Source: Diphasiastrum complanatum (Eukaryota; Streptophyta; Lycopodiopsida; Lycopodiales; Lycopodiaceae). From it: a stretch of DNA of 64,000 bases. Below, piece by piece: positions 1 to 21,866 of the stretch. The stretch covers positions 53,819,436-53,883,435 of the forward strand of contig CM055098.1 in NCBI GenBank assembly GCA_029204225.1. Direction: 5' to 3'. A model generated the notes under the pieces. The model was not told where the DNA came from, ran no database searches, and saw only the letters and a program-made list of their open reading frames with translations. The position numbers and the translations under genes are program-made. Position 1 is the stretch's first letter. Every line of letters starts with the position of its first letter.

Positions 1-3000
1 TCTTACTACAGGAAGAACTGAGACGATAGAATATTGTAAACAGGGACGATTTCAAGGAACAGGCATTCCTGGCAAAGAAGCAAGAGCAAAGTTCCAAGAA
101 AGGTGGCAAAGGGAAGAAGAAGAAGAAAAAGCAGCAAGATATGGAGGAGAATCAATCAAATCGGTCAGAAGATGGAAAGAAAGTGGTTTGAAAAGGAAAC
201 TGCTTCGTTTGCGAAAAATAAGGACATTATGCAAAGGAGTGCTGGCACAACAAGTTCAAGAAAAAGCAGGATGGAAATTTTGCTGAAGAAGAAGAAATTT
301 CTAATGCAAAATTGAGTGCTTTAGATCTTGAAGACTATGAGTTGTTTTCGGCATCGACATCTTATGGTAGTGCCTTCTCAAAGGAAGAAAACTATTGGTT
401 TATTGATTCAGGAGCTTGTAAGCACATGACACCTAGGCGAGACTGGCTATCTAATTTTCAAAAATTAGATGATGGGAGTTGGGGGACAACTACACATATG
501 ATATAAAGAGAGCTGGAAAAGTACAACTACAACTACCTTTAGGGAAGATTGGAAACATAAAGGATGTGCTTTATGTACTAGGAATCAAGAAAAACTTGCT
601 CTCAGTATCAGCTATTGCAAAGCAACACATGGTGGTGCAGTTTGATGAACAGCGGTGTCTCATCAAGAAGAAAAATGATGAAGTAGTAGTTGAGGGCATA
701 CTTGCAGGGCGGTTGTATAAACTTCAAGCTCAGGTGGTGGATCATCATGCAAGTGTTGCGGATATTGAATCATTGAGTAAGTTATGGCACGAGAGGTATG
801 GACATCTGAATTACAAAAGTCTACAAGTCTTGAGGAAATTTAACATGGTTACAGGTCTACCTCAAGTTGTTTCTGATCACAAGGTTTGTGAAGGCTGTGT
901 CTTAGGCAAGCATCATATAAAGAAATTTTTGCCTAGTACCTTCAGAGCAAAAAATGTTCTAGAACTTGTTCATAGAGATTTGTGTGGTCCTATGAAGACT
1001 CGGTCTTATGGGGGAGCAAGTTACTTTATGGTGTTTGTGGATGACTATTCTAGGAAGAATAAGGGTGAAGCTTTCAAATATTTCACATGGTTTAATACAC
1101 AGGTGGAGAAAGAAACAGATAGACAAATTAAGATACTTCGCTCGGACAAAGGGGGAAAGTATCTTTCTACGGAATATCAGGTGTTTTGCAAGGATCATGG
1201 TATAAAGAGACAATTGCATATACGGACACGCCTCAACACAATGGAGTTGCGGAAAGAAAGAACAGGTCCATAGTGGAAACTGCGAGGAGTATGCTCAAGA
1301 GTAAAAATGTTCCAAATATGTTTTGGCGTGAAGCAGTTAAGACGGCGGTTTATCTTTTGAATCGAAGTCCTACAAAGGTTGTAGAGAATCGAACTCCAAA
1401 GGAATCTTACACGGGTCGGAAGCCAAATGTAAGTCATTTGAGAGTGTTTGGAAGTATTGCTTATTCTCACATACCTAAGGATTCAAGGAGCAAATTGGAT
1501 TCTAAGGCGACCAAGTGTTTATTTCTTGGTTATGATAATCAAGAGAAGGGATACAGGTTATATGACTTGGAGGGTAAGAAAATAATCATAAGTAGGGATG
1601 TAATCTTTGATGAGGAGGCAACTCATAAAGATATAGAGATATATTTTGATAAAGATCAAGATGGTGGAATTCCTATATTATGTGACGAGTTATTACAGGA
1701 ACCTGAATCGACACATGGATCGCCTACACCCATTCAAGAACCTAAAGTGTTTTTGGTTGAGATAGGAAAGAGGAAGGAGAGATCAAGTATATGGGATACT
1801 TATTCACCTCCTACTTCTCCAAGCAGGAACCATCCTACATCAGAAGCTAGAAGATTGCCTAGGTGGTACTATGAAACTATCAAGGATAGTGTTATTATGG
1901 AACAGGGAGAGTCCAGTACACATGGAACTAGGAGATCAACTAGACTTGAAAAGCAACATGAAGATCAAGATCGACAGGAGGTTCGACAGGAGGATCATTA
2001 TGAAGATGGGGATGTACATTTTGCATATATGGCCACAGTATTAGAGATCAAGGATCCATCTACTTTCAGAGAGGCTGAAAAAGAGGATATTTGGAGGAAA
2101 GCTATGGATGAGGAGTACGACTCAATCATGAAAAACAAGACTTGGAGACTTGTTCAGCTACCTACAGGTAAAAAGGCCATTGGATGCAAGTGGGTCTATA
2201 GGACTAAGTACAAATCGGATGGTTCTATAGATAAACGTAAGGCAAGATTGGTGGCAAAAGGTTATGCTCAACAGGAAGGGATTGACTATGAGGCAACTTT
2301 TGCACCGGTTGCTAAGTCTACTACTATGAGGACTGTTTTATCATTGGCAGCTCAGTTTGGATGGGATATTCAACAAATGGATGTAAAGAGTGCATTCCTG
2401 AATGGATTTGTAGAGGAAGAAGTCTACATGGAGCAGCCAGAGGGATACACAGTAGCAGGACATGAAGATAAGGTTTGCAGGTTGGACAAGGAATTATATG
2501 GACTTAAGTAGGCACCCAGGGCGTGGTACACGAGGATTGACACGTACTTTGAGGAGCTTGGCTTTCAGAGAAGTAGTTCGGAGCATACACTTTATGTTTT
2601 GGTCAGGAATAATCATATTGTTATTGTGGTGATGTATGTGGATGATCTTATTATTACAGGATCAGATCATAGTATGATTTAGGGAATCAAGAAAGATCTC
2701 TCATCAGAATTTGATATGAAAGATCTTGGTTCACTACAATATTTTCTTGGGATTGAGGTATGGAGAGTAGCACAGGGACTATTCATTTCTCAATCTAAGT
2801 ATGCTCATGAAATTCTTGAAAAGTTTAATATGTCAGAGTGCAAGCCTATTTCTACACCATAAGATAGTGGATGTAAGCTTACTAAAGCTGAGGAAGATCA
2901 GGATGTAGATGGGACGTTATATAGAAAGCTTGTTGGAAGCTTAATCTATCTAACTACTACAAGACCAGATATTGCTTTTGTTGTGAGCATGGTTAGTCAG

Positions 3001-3480
3001 TTTATGGCTTAGCCTAAGCAGATTCATTGGAAAGCTGCTAAGCGAATACTCAGATATATCCAGGGCACTTTGAGATTTGGTATTCTCTATGGTAGACAGG
3101 ATGATTTGAAGTTACAGGGATATGTGGATGCTGATTGGGCTGGCGGAAGACCGAAGATATACTACAGGTTACGTTTTTAGTCTTGGTTTTGGTGCTATCT
3201 CTTGGAGTTCAAAGAAGCAACATACTATTGCTTATCATCTACAGAGGCAGAATATCGAGCTACTACGAGTGCAACATGTGAAGCAATATGGTTGCAAAGG
3301 ATTCTACATGATCTACATATGGTACAAGATTCACCTACGGTACTTCAATGTGACAATCAGAGTTGTACTAAATTGGCGAAAAATCCAGTTTTTCACAGCA
3401 GGACAAAGCATATTGAAGTACAACAACACTTCATCAGAGAGAAAATTCAAAGTAATGAAGTGGAGCTTATCTATTGCCCC
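1..3480 (+). pseudogene. copia gag-pol pseudogene (element A)
   Basis: The gag tail (about 1-310) is Lys-rich and its zinc knuckle is broken by stops. Protease shows DSGACKHMT near 406-430. Integrase begins at about 784 with LWHERYGHLNYKSLQ, followed by a C-x2-C pair (GCVLGKHH), LVHRDLCGP, FVDDYSRK and NGVAERKN. It is split by frameshifts near 480 and 1190-1270. RT runs from about 2180 (CKWVYRTKYKSDGS) to YVDDLIITGS at about 2635, with an in-frame TAG after GLK at 2509. RNase H (about 3120-3480) is frameshifted and its end is deleted. The open segments are fossils of one polyprotein. Confidence 0.88.
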
Positions 3481-3483
3481 ATG

Positions 3484-3898
3484 CCTGCGTGCTATTTTTA
3501 GGGGCCATTACTATTTATACTAAGTCGTATTTTAGGGTCATTACTATTAATAATAAATTTGTTTTTTAGTTATGCATGTAGGTGGGTGCAATACTACTAG
3601 AATAGAATTTGCTTTTATCACTTAGAAACTCATCTTGGGTGTTTACCCAATATAGGTAGTAATTATAGCAATTAGCTTTTTGTCTTTTGCTATTTACTTT
3701 AGGCTCATTAGCTTTTATCAATCATTAGAGAAACTATTTAAGAAGGCTGGCGCCCCACCACAATCATTCCATTCAATTCAATGAGCTAGAGCAATTGCTC
3801 AATTCTCCTATGATCTGAATTCTCTCTATGCTTGGGTTTTGTGTGAGTGCTAGTAGGACTAGTATCTCCATCTACAATTTGTATCACAAATTCTAACA
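3484..3898 (+). repeat. 3' LTR of copia A, 5' end deleted
   Basis: This stretch is similar to the reverse complement of the LTR at 7180-7648, including the TGCATGTAGGTGGGTGCA block and the terminal ACAAATTCTAACA at 3898. The first roughly 50 bp of the LTR and the polypurine tract are missing, because RNase H sequence joins directly to the LTR interior. The 3' terminus is intact and abuts element B. Confidence 0.8.
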
Positions 3899-5635
3899 TC
3901 CTCATCCATAACTTTCCTCCAAATGTCCTCTTTTGTAGCCTCTCTGAAAGTAGATGGATGCTTGGTTTCCAATATTGTGGCCATATATGCAACATCTACA
4001 TCCCCATCTTCATGATGATCCTCCTGTCGAACCTGATCATCATGATGATCCTCCTGTCGATCCTCTTGTTGATCCTAATCTTCATGTTGCTTTTCAAGTC
4101 TAGCCGATCTCCTAGTCCCATGTGTACTGGACTCTCCCTGTTCCATAATGACACTATCCTTGATAGTTTCATAGTACCATGTAGGCAATCTTCTAGCTTC
4201 TAATGTAGGATGGTTCATGCCTGGTGGAGTAGGAGGTTAATAAGTATCCCATATACTTGATCTCTCCTTTCTCAACGAAGGTCACTCCCTAGGTACTTGG
4301 ATTGGCATAGGCGATACATGTGTCGATTCAAGCTCCTGTAATAACTCGTCACACAATATAGGGATTCCTCCATCTTGATTCCTATCATAAGGTATCTTTG
4401 TATCTTTATGAGTTGCCTCCTCATCAAAGATTACCTCCCTACTTATGATGACCTTCCTACCCTCCAAGTCATGCAACCTGTATCCCTTCTCTTGACTATC
4501 ATATCCAAGGAATAAACCCTTGGTTGCCTTAGAATCCAATTTGCTCCTGGAATCCTTAGGTATGTGAGCATAAGCAATACTACCAAACACTCTCAAATGA
4601 CTTACATCTGAAAGATAAACCGCAGTCTTAACTACTTCACCCCAAAACATAATTGGAAGATTTTTAGTCTCGAGCATACTCCTCGCAGTTTTCACTATCG
4701 ACTAGTTTTTCTTTCCGCAACTCAACTCCACTTTGTTGAGGCGTGTCCGTGCTTGCAAATTGTCTCTTTATACCATGATCCTTAAAACACCTGAAATTCC
4801 GTAGAAATATACTATGCCCCTTTGTCCGAGCGGAGTATCTTCATTTGTCTATCTGTTTCTTTCTCCACCTGTGTCTTAAATCATGTGAAATACTTGAATG
4901 CTTCACCCTTATTCTTGAGAAGATAGATCCATGTCTTTCTAGAATAGTCATCCACAAACACCATGAAGTAACTTGCTCCCCCATAAGACTGAGTTCTCAT
5001 AGGACCACACAAATCTGTATCAACAAGTTCTAGCCTTGAATGTACTAGGCAAAAATTTCTTCATATGATGCTTGCCTAAGATACAGCCTTCACAAACCTT
5101 GTGATCACAAACAACTTGAGGTAAACCTGTAACCATGTATTTCCTAAAGACTTCTAGAATTTTGTAATTCAGATGTCCAAACCTTTCGTGCCGTAACTTA
5201 CGCAACACTTGCATGATGATCCACCACCTAAGCCTAAAGTTTGTACAATCTTCCTGCAAGGATGCCTTCAGCTACTACTTCATTATCTTTCCTCTTAATG
5301 AGACACCGCTCTTCCCTGCATCACCATGTGTTGTTTCGCAATAGATAATAATACTAAGAGTAAGTTTTTTTTTATTCTTGGTAAACAAAGCACGTCCTTT
5401 ATGTCTCCAATCTTCCCTGAAGGTAGTTGAACTTGCACTTACCAGCTCCCTTTATATCATACGTGTAGTTGTCTCCCAACTTCACATTTGATCTATCATC
5501 TAATTTTTGAAAATTAGATAGCCACTCCCACCTACGTGTCATATGCTTTGAAACTCCTGAATCAATAAACCAATAGTCTTCTTACTTCGAGAAGCCACCA
5601 CCAGAAGATGTTGATGCCGAAAACAACTCATAGTC
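3899..5635 (-). pseudogene. copia protease-integrase-RT start pseudogene (element B)
   Basis: Protease is near 5500-5580 (FIDSGVSKHMT). Integrase zinc-finger coding is at 5020-5259 (HERFGHLNYK, then GCILGKHHMKKF). The integrase catalytic to C-terminal part is at 4282-4695 (SHLRVFGSIAYAH, LFLGYDSQEKGY). The beginning of the RT linker is at 3900-3990. Frameshifts and stops separate these pieces and about 23 codons around the NRSPTK motif are deleted. No functional enzyme is possible. Confidence 0.82.
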
Positions 5636-6512
5636 TTAAAGATCCAAAGCACTCAATTTTGCATTAGATGTTTCTTCTTCTTCAGCAAAATTCTCATCCT
5701 GCTTTTTCTTGAACTTGTTGTGCCAGCACTCCTTTGCATAATGCCCTGATTTGCCGCAAATAAAGCATTTTCCCTTTCGAACTACTTTCTTTCCATCTTC
5801 TGATCGATTTGATTGATTCTCCTTCGTATCATGTTGCTTCTTCTTCCTCTTCTTCTTCTTCTTCCCTTTGCCACTCTTCTTGGAACTTTGCTCTTGCTTC
5901 TTTGCTAGGAATGCATGTTCCTTGAAATCGTCTCTGTTGACAATATTTTGTCGTCTCATTTCTTCCTGTAGTAATATGGCATTCAGCTCATCGAAAGAAG
6001 GCCTCGTCTCCCGTAACGATAGCATCATTAAGTACAATGGATACTAAGACTGAATCTTGAACGCTTTCTCCAACCGCAATAAGTTGTCCTCTCAGATCTT
6101 TCACCCGAGTAAAGTAGTCCGTTATTGATTCACATGTACCCATCTTCAATGTGTGTAGCTTATTAGTCAAGAACAAGATTCGTGACTAAATTACCGTCTC
6201 ATACAAGTTCTTCAGTTTATCCCAAGCCTCTTTGAGTCCAACAGCATCTCTAATAGGAGGTATGATCATATCTCTAACTGATAAGTTGATGATATGATGA
6301 ACTTTTCTATTACGTCTCTGATACTCCTGCAACTCCTCAATGTTAGAAAGTATCTCGACACCTGTGACGATCTCCCAATATTCTCGATCCTGGAGGATAT
6401 TCTGCATCTTGCACTTCCATATACTATAGTTCGTTCTGTCTAGCTTGCTAGACTCCAACAACACAGCGTCGTTCAATCCTGCCATACTCATCTTTATAGC
6501 AACTTCCAACAA
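5636..6512 (-). pseudogene. copia gag (element B), frameshifted
   Basis: The capsid-like N-terminal part (6512-6186) includes SSKLDRTNYSIWKCKMQNIL and RDMIIPPIRDA. A middle piece is at 6176-5988. The C-terminal part (6037-5636) has an intact CCHC knuckle, CFICGKSGHYAKEC, after a Lys-rich stretch. Three reading frames are needed to cover gag, so it is broken. It is clearly homologous to the intact gag at 59168-60001. The likely start is the Met at about 6488 (MAGLND). Confidence 0.85.
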
Positions 6513-7162
6513 CCTGATTTTTCAGCAATCAATATATTATTGCCCAACTTCACCTATCTGTCTCAAAAACCAGGTTCAGCTCAGATCCAGGTCTTCTTTC
6601 AGACAGTATAGCGATCTGATTCAAACAACTACTTCCTGTCTTAGTAAAAACAATCTAGCAATCAGATCAGATCTGTCTCAGCAAACAGACAGCAAATAAT
6701 TAGTCAGCAGGTCTGTAGATCATCAATCAGGTATAGTAGTGACCAATCCAGCAACGATCAACCTGTTTCCAACAATCAGATACTACAGTAGACAGATCTA
6801 CAGCAGCGAACAAGTTTTAATAGCAGTGATCTCAGGTCTGAAACAACAGTTTGGATCTATCAGACAGCGAACAGTAAACAACATCTTTGATTCCAGCTCA
6901 GCGATAAATAGTTTTGGCAGCGATCCAGCTAGCAAAAATAGATCTACAGATTCAGGTTTTGAACAAAACACATCTGTTAGACAGCCAGCAAACTCACTGT
7001 GAATCGCGATGATGATTCGATCTCCTCCTAGAAGATCCACGTTGTACTCATAACAACATTGACTCCACATGCAGCTTTGGCTCCACCAATTATTCTTCTT
7101 GCAACCCTACAAACAATCTCTCTCTCTCTCACCTTTGGATCTTGACAGCTCCACAGTCAAAA
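6513..7162 (-). other. element B untranslated leader
   Basis: This roughly 650-bp stretch lies between the primer site and gag. It is unusually rich in CAGATC, GATCTG and CAGCAA-type words that recur irregularly. Open stretches on either strand here look like chance, with no retroelement domain. It probably carries the packaging and dimerisation region (inference from position). Confidence 0.5.
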
Positions 7163-7179
7163 AGCCAACTCTGATACCA
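7163..7179 (-). promoter_or_regulatory. primer-binding site, initiator tRNA-Met type
   Basis: On the minus strand TGGTATCAGAGTTGGC follows the LTR end directly, with at most one intervening base. TGGTATCAGAG is the standard plant copia primer site complementary to the 3' end of initiator tRNA-Met, and the same core occurs at 58700. Confidence 0.85.
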
Positions 7180-7648
7180 TGTCAGAATTTGTCATACAAA
7201 TTTTAGATGGAGTTACTAGTCCTACTAGCACTCACACAAACGAAGCATAGAGATTAAAGAGAATTCAGATTATAGAAGAATTGAGCAAAGCTCTAAAACA
7301 CTGGAATGACTTTGTGGTGGGGCACCAGACTACATATATACTTTCTCTAATCTATGTGAAAAGCTAAAAGCATAAAGCTAATAGCAAAAGACAAAAAGCT
7401 AATACCTAGTATTACTACCTAGTACCTATATTGGGTAAAGACCCAAGATGTATTTCTAAGTAATAAAACAAGTCCTAATCTAGAAGTAGTGCACCCACCT
7501 ACATGCATGAGTAATAAAAAGCGACTTACTATAAATAGTAGTGACCCCTAAAACACAACTTACTAAAAGTAAAAATGGCCCCTATAATAGCACGCTAGCA
7601 TGGCCATATTCACACTAAGGGGTATCAAATAAACATCAATTCCTAACA
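7180..7648 (-). repeat. 5' LTR of copia B (469 bp)
   Basis: On the minus strand the LTR begins TGTTAGGAATTG at 7648 and ends AAATTCTGACA at 7180, with TG/CA termini. The primer site follows. The interior matches the LTR of element A. Confidence 0.85.
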
Positions 7649-7659
7649 CCCGTACCTCA

Positions 7660-8170
7660 TAATTAAGACAATCCTTCAGCTTATTAATAATGTAAAATAC
7701 CAAAGAGTGGGGGAGAGAACCTTGCTTCACCTTTATATTGTTGAAAAGGTTTTAGAATCTTTCCTCCAAATTTCTTATCAAGTGTCTTGTTGGCCACGTA
7801 TAAAAGCTAATTTCTTCTTTGAAACTCATCATTTATATGCTTGAAAGGTTGTCCCGACCCCGCCACATTGTTTTGATTTCTATCTACCTTCTTAACATTC
7901 ATCATCAAACAAAAACATTTCACATATAAGGCCCTTATTTTTTCAAACCTTTGCTGGATTTGAAGGAATTTTCGTACTTTTGATGATTGATTTGTAGAAG
8001 CTTTCATATTTTATAGCAACCATGTCACCTCCATAATTGCATGTGAGAATTTTCTGCATGAATTTTCAGAAGTGATAGATGTTACGTCAAGCTCTAAAAG
8101 GACTTGATGATGGTCCTGACATACGACAAAAAGGACCGACTTTAATGTTGTTTCTCAAGGTTAATAGCCT
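7660..8170 (-). pseudogene. possible LINE endonuclease/RT remnant
   Basis: The minus strand reads VKQGSLPHSLVFYIINKLK near 7670-7740. This resembles the VxQGxPLSPxLF motif of LINE reverse transcriptase. Near 8100-8130 it reads QDHHQVLLELD, similar to the SDHxPV/LL end of a LINE endonuclease. There are stops throughout. The similarity is short and judged by eye, so the assignment is tentative. No gene is seen from 8170 to 8780. Confidence 0.35.
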
Positions 8171-8663
8171 TGGTCAACATGCACACCCATGTTGTAAGAC
8201 AACATAGTCTACCAAAGAATAAGTAGAAGCTGTGACTAAGGATGCTCATTGATGTGCAATGAGAAACAATAAACACCCTCACTAATAGTTTTCTAAAATT
8301 TTAACTGTAACTTCAACTGTAAATTCACCACAACACTGCAAACTTTTACATCTGCACTTGGGGCCTCATTGCTTTCTATTTCAACTCCATAGCCCTATGA
8401 TTTACAATAAGAGAACAATTTCACCATTTGGCGACTAGGTCATGGCCCTTTAAACAAAATGTCATATGACCATCTTGTGAACATAGAAGATTGAAGAATA
8501 AACACCCTATTTGAGAATTTATTTTTTAGTTTGGTTTTTGTAGTCCTTGGAGTCTTTTTCATGGGAGAGCCTCAACAAGAAGGTTCCTTAATAGAGGGGC
8601 ACTGCACAACACTCTGGTGTTGATTTATTTGTATTTCTTTGTTGGGGCATCTACTATTCATTA

Positions 8664-18465
<9,802 letters not shown>

Positions 18466-19179
18466 GGCACCTGGCCGCCGAATAGATTTTCCTATTTTCT
18501 GCGCCAGATTTGCAAACATGTGCTGAAGACTCCGTGTTTCATATGTTTTCGTCGCAGCTCCTTCCTTCCTTCCTTTCTTGTGCAGCTCAGCTCAGCAGAT
18601 CGGCGATGAATGCACAAGGCGATCAGCTACACTTGCACTGGCGTCGATCAAAATACTGATCGCGACGAAAAAACAGAGAGAACAGCGTCGATCAAGGAAG
18701 ACTGATCGCAAGGAAGAAAAGAGAGAGAGAGAGAGAGAGATACAATGGAGCCCTTTTTATGTTAGGAGAAATAGGGCACCCCTCCTTATCTTAATGGCAC
18801 GGGTCATTCAAAGCTCCACCCTTTGCGCGTCAATCCAAGTGTGCCTTAGTGGGTGCCCTAATATGGGCTAGAGGCACTTGATGATGTTCACTTGCCCGCA
18901 CCCGGAAGTTCAAAATTTTTGCAAAGGCAATATTATGTGGTGAAGTTGGTCAACGAAGTTAAATAAAAAGTTAACATTCAAACTTTAAGGATTATACTTT
19001 TGTTAAAGGCGTTTGTTATGCATGGCTATTTTGCCGAAATAGCATTTGTTTTTCTATGCATGGCTGTTTTGCTAAAGAACCATTTTGTTTTATTATGCAT
19101 GGCTTTTAATAGAAGCAGGTCGTTCAGGCTCAAAGGTACAATGATTATGAGTGTTTGTGATTATGAGCTTACATTCTGA

Positions 19180-19232
<53 letters not shown>

Positions 19233-20602
19233 GTACATCTGTGTTCACTGCTTCGATCTTTTGCTTCAATCCATGTTTCTTAGGCATGGGTGTTTTGATT
19301 GAGCAAGGAAACATGCAGTTGTGAAGCGGAGTTGTTAGATCAAGAGTATTGGCTGCAGCAGGTGGGGGGAAATGATTCAAAGAGTCACAGCGGAGCACCT
19401 ATTCACAAGCACTTTTTTAGAATATTAGTAACTAGAGGTGGTTTTTATGATCGTTGTTGTTCAGTCATATCTATTGAATACCTACAACAAGGTACCTTTG
19501 AAAGTCGCCTGGCACATCAATTCTTTTTCCGAAACAAGAGCTTTCCAAGTGAAAAGCGTCTCCAGGCCACCCACCACACACAATCTCACAACAGTCGGGG
19601 AAACTTCACTTCATTTCAGCTTTCCAATCCTATCTTGTCACGTGGTCCCTGTTGGTTGATGACATACATCCGCATAGAAATGAATCAATGATCAATCTGA
19701 GAATAGCATCGCATGAAATCATGCAATTTGTGCAGGTGCATTAATAGGAGAAACAAACTATCATGTTTCATTGGCTTTTTGGATGAATAATGAATGAATT
19801 ATGATCATAATCTTGCGGGCTTCTTATTCAGCTTATCCAATTCTGCATGTTTCAACAAGAGTGCGCGAAGCTATGATCCAAAGCATTCAGTGCACTTTCT
19901 TTATATTCCCGAAGATAAAATAAGCATCCAAATTTAAAAGACTAGTATCTGCATATACCTATAATGAAGTTTGGAATCGCATTCATAGAAGCTTTCCATG
20001 CAAATTTTCAATTGACATGATGCAGCGTCATGCCATATAAACTCATATCATGCACGAAGACCAAAAGTGCGGGGAGATGTGCAGCATTGTGTTGTGCATA
20101 TTAGAGGTACGTTATTCTTATGTATGTTGCCACGGCACCAGCGCTGAATACCTGATTGCAGAGCACTCTCGAGTGGGTAGCCTGAGAGTAGAATTGTTGA
20201 CAAGTCAGAGACTGGAAACTAAGTCCAGTGATCTACTTCTTTGTGACCAAGCATGCAAAAGATGGTTTGTCCTGAATTTTTTTAGAAATAAAACAAACGT
20301 TTCAGCGACCTGTCTGATCATTGTTTTGTTGACTTGTTAGTTCGAAATCATGTGAGTCTCATGGTGAATCCCAAAGAAGGAATGACCATGTAGGAGCTAG
20401 TAGTATTTCTAGTCAATGTAACAAATGTAGACCCCTCTTAAATAAACTAGAGTGAGCCACCTTTTGATGGTGACCTCTAGTGGAAGAGCTAATTCCACTT
20501 GGAATTTATAAATTAGTGGAATTGTCACTTAGGCTCCACATGGGCAGCCTCATAGTCTATTTAAGAGCCCCCCTCTCTTGTGAGGGAGCTTTACTTGTAA
20601 TG
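18466..20602. other. upstream region of CK2 alpha; no gene seen
   Basis: This is the presumed 5' UTR and promoter of the minus-strand CK2 alpha gene. It holds (GA)10 at 18721-18740 and (CT)n at 19182-19230, both common in plant core promoters. I see no convincing coding region, and open frames here lack recognisable motifs. Near 20400-20600 an LTR-like stretch with TATTTAAGAGC precedes the Tat LTR, but its borders are unclear. Confidence 0.5.
19182..19230. repeat. (CT)n microsatellite
   Basis: An uninterrupted CT tract of about 49 bp lies some 720 bp upstream of the CK2 alpha start codon. Confidence 0.95.
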
Positions 20603-21343
20603 TGTTGGAGGGTCTGCGGATCCCAAGGCAATCCTAACCCTAGTTAATAAGTGAGAGGGATTTGGCACCCTGCGTGTGTAACTCCAACTCGATGATCACA
20701 TAGTTATTTGATTAGAAAGTCAATAAAAGGACTTTAGGCCTTTTTGCGGGACTTTTAATGTCGCAGGGCCTAAATGTCAAGTTAGTGAATAAAGTTGGGT
20801 TTCCCTCCAATTTGGATGGTTCCCACTCTTTTTTTAAATTTGAATAATTAGGGAGGCAAAAACGGACCAAAATGATTTAGAGGCCAGGGTCCTCCTCTCT
20901 ACTATAAAAAGGGACCAACTCATTTCCTCATTTCAAATAAGCAGATTCGTTCTCTTCTGAAATGGATTGATGAATGTCCTTGCTCTCTATCACTTTTCCT
21001 CCATCTCTCATGCTTTCTTTGGATTTTGCTAATTATTGGATTCGAATGTTATTGGGATTGCATGTTGTTATACTTTTTATGAGAGAGAGGGAGAGAGAGA
21101 AAGAGTAAGCTATCTTTGTTGTGGATCGTAGTGTTAGTGGATCGTAGTGTTAATGGATGTAGTGTTAATGTTTAGGGTTAATGGATGTTAGAGTTAGATT
21201 TGGATCTTCCATTCATGCTGAAATCTGAACTATACTATCGCTCTCATGGGAACGAATCTACACGTGACAACTAACTTCCTCTCCTTGATGCTAGATTGAT
21301 TAGATCTTGGATTGAGGTTAGGCAAGGAAAGAAACTCACTGCA
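20603..21343 (+). repeat. 5' LTR of a Tat/Athila-type gypsy element (741 bp)
   Basis: It begins TGTTGGAGGG and ends CACTGCA, followed by a primer site. It is very similar to the minus-strand LTR at 33760-34497, including the AAAGGACTTTAGGCC block. A TATA box, CTATAAAAAGG, is at about 20902. Confidence 0.85.
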
Positions 21344-21344
21344 A

Positions 21345-21364
21345 TTTTGGCGCCGTTGCCGGGG
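21345..21364 (+). promoter_or_regulatory. primer-binding site, tRNA-Asp type
   Basis: TTTTGGCGCCGTTGCCGGGG follows the LTR end. TGGCGCCGTTGCCGGGGA is the characteristic primer site of Tat and Athila gypsy elements. It supports the lineage call. Confidence 0.85.
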
Positions 21365-21866
21365 AGCTACGCCAATTTTTCAGTTTGCAGCATGTTTGTG
21401 GATGGTTAGCTTGCATTGGGCATCTTGTCGTGGCATGAATAGTGTTAGATCTGCATTTAGGGTTAGTTTGGGAGTGATTTTGCATGATTTGAGTGGTTTT
21501 GCTTATTTGAAATCTAATCTGATTGTAGAACAGGAAATCCTATTCAGATCACCGATCTTAAGATCCATTTGGATCTGAGATATCAGATTAAACAACAAAA
21601 ATTGGTCAAATCTGCCAGAATTTAGTCAAAAAGAAACAAAAATCATCATCAGAGCTGATAACTTTTTGCCCTCTTTTAGGAAACCTTCGCCGACTTACAG
21701 ACACATTTGGTTTTGATCATTGAATTCTCGACTTTCTACTTTCCCTCACTTTCTAAAAGTGTAATTCAAATGCTTAGACTAATATAACTTTGAAAAGTCA
21801 AACTCTAAGTCTAATATGAAAATTGTCCTCAATTGTCAAATAAACAAATATGACCAAAATATCAAA
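21365..21866 (+). other. Tat element leader remnant; no gene
   Basis: The sequence after the primer site runs to about 21700 without a recognisable gag and then meets a minus-strand copia fragment. Nothing else is supported here. Confidence 0.4.

Larger units (their letters stand above)
1..3898 (+). mobile_element. Ty1/copia element A, degenerate, 5' end off window
   Basis: This is the 3' three quarters of a copia LTR retrotransposon. Gag tail, protease, integrase, reverse transcriptase and RNase H follow in copia order, and a damaged 3' LTR ends at 3898. The opposite-strand element that follows belongs to the same family. The element lies in a CK2 alpha intron or 3' flank. The 5' LTR and most of gag are left of the window. 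Many stops and frameshifts make it non-autonomous. Confidence 0.9.
3899..7648 (-). mobile_element. Ty1/copia element B, 5' half, same family as A
   Basis: Read on the minus strand, this is a copia element: 5' LTR 7648-7180, primer site 7179-7163, leader, gag, protease, integrase and the start of RT. It stops at 3899 inside the codons just before RT, exactly where the terminal CA of element A's LTR begins. It belongs to A's family (shared blocks such as SKLDSKATK and EKGYRL) but has its own deletions, including about 23 integrase codons after KTAVYL. The rest of B is expected left of element A, outside the window. Confidence 0.88.

Noticed and set aside
20340-20602. Separate LTR immediately left of the Tat LTR
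   Set aside because: A TATA-like TATTTAAGAGC and repeated GGAATT words are suggestive, but no TG/CA borders or target duplication could be located.
21165-21180. Plant telomere-like TTTAGGG repeat
   Set aside because: Only a single unit inside the Tat LTR.
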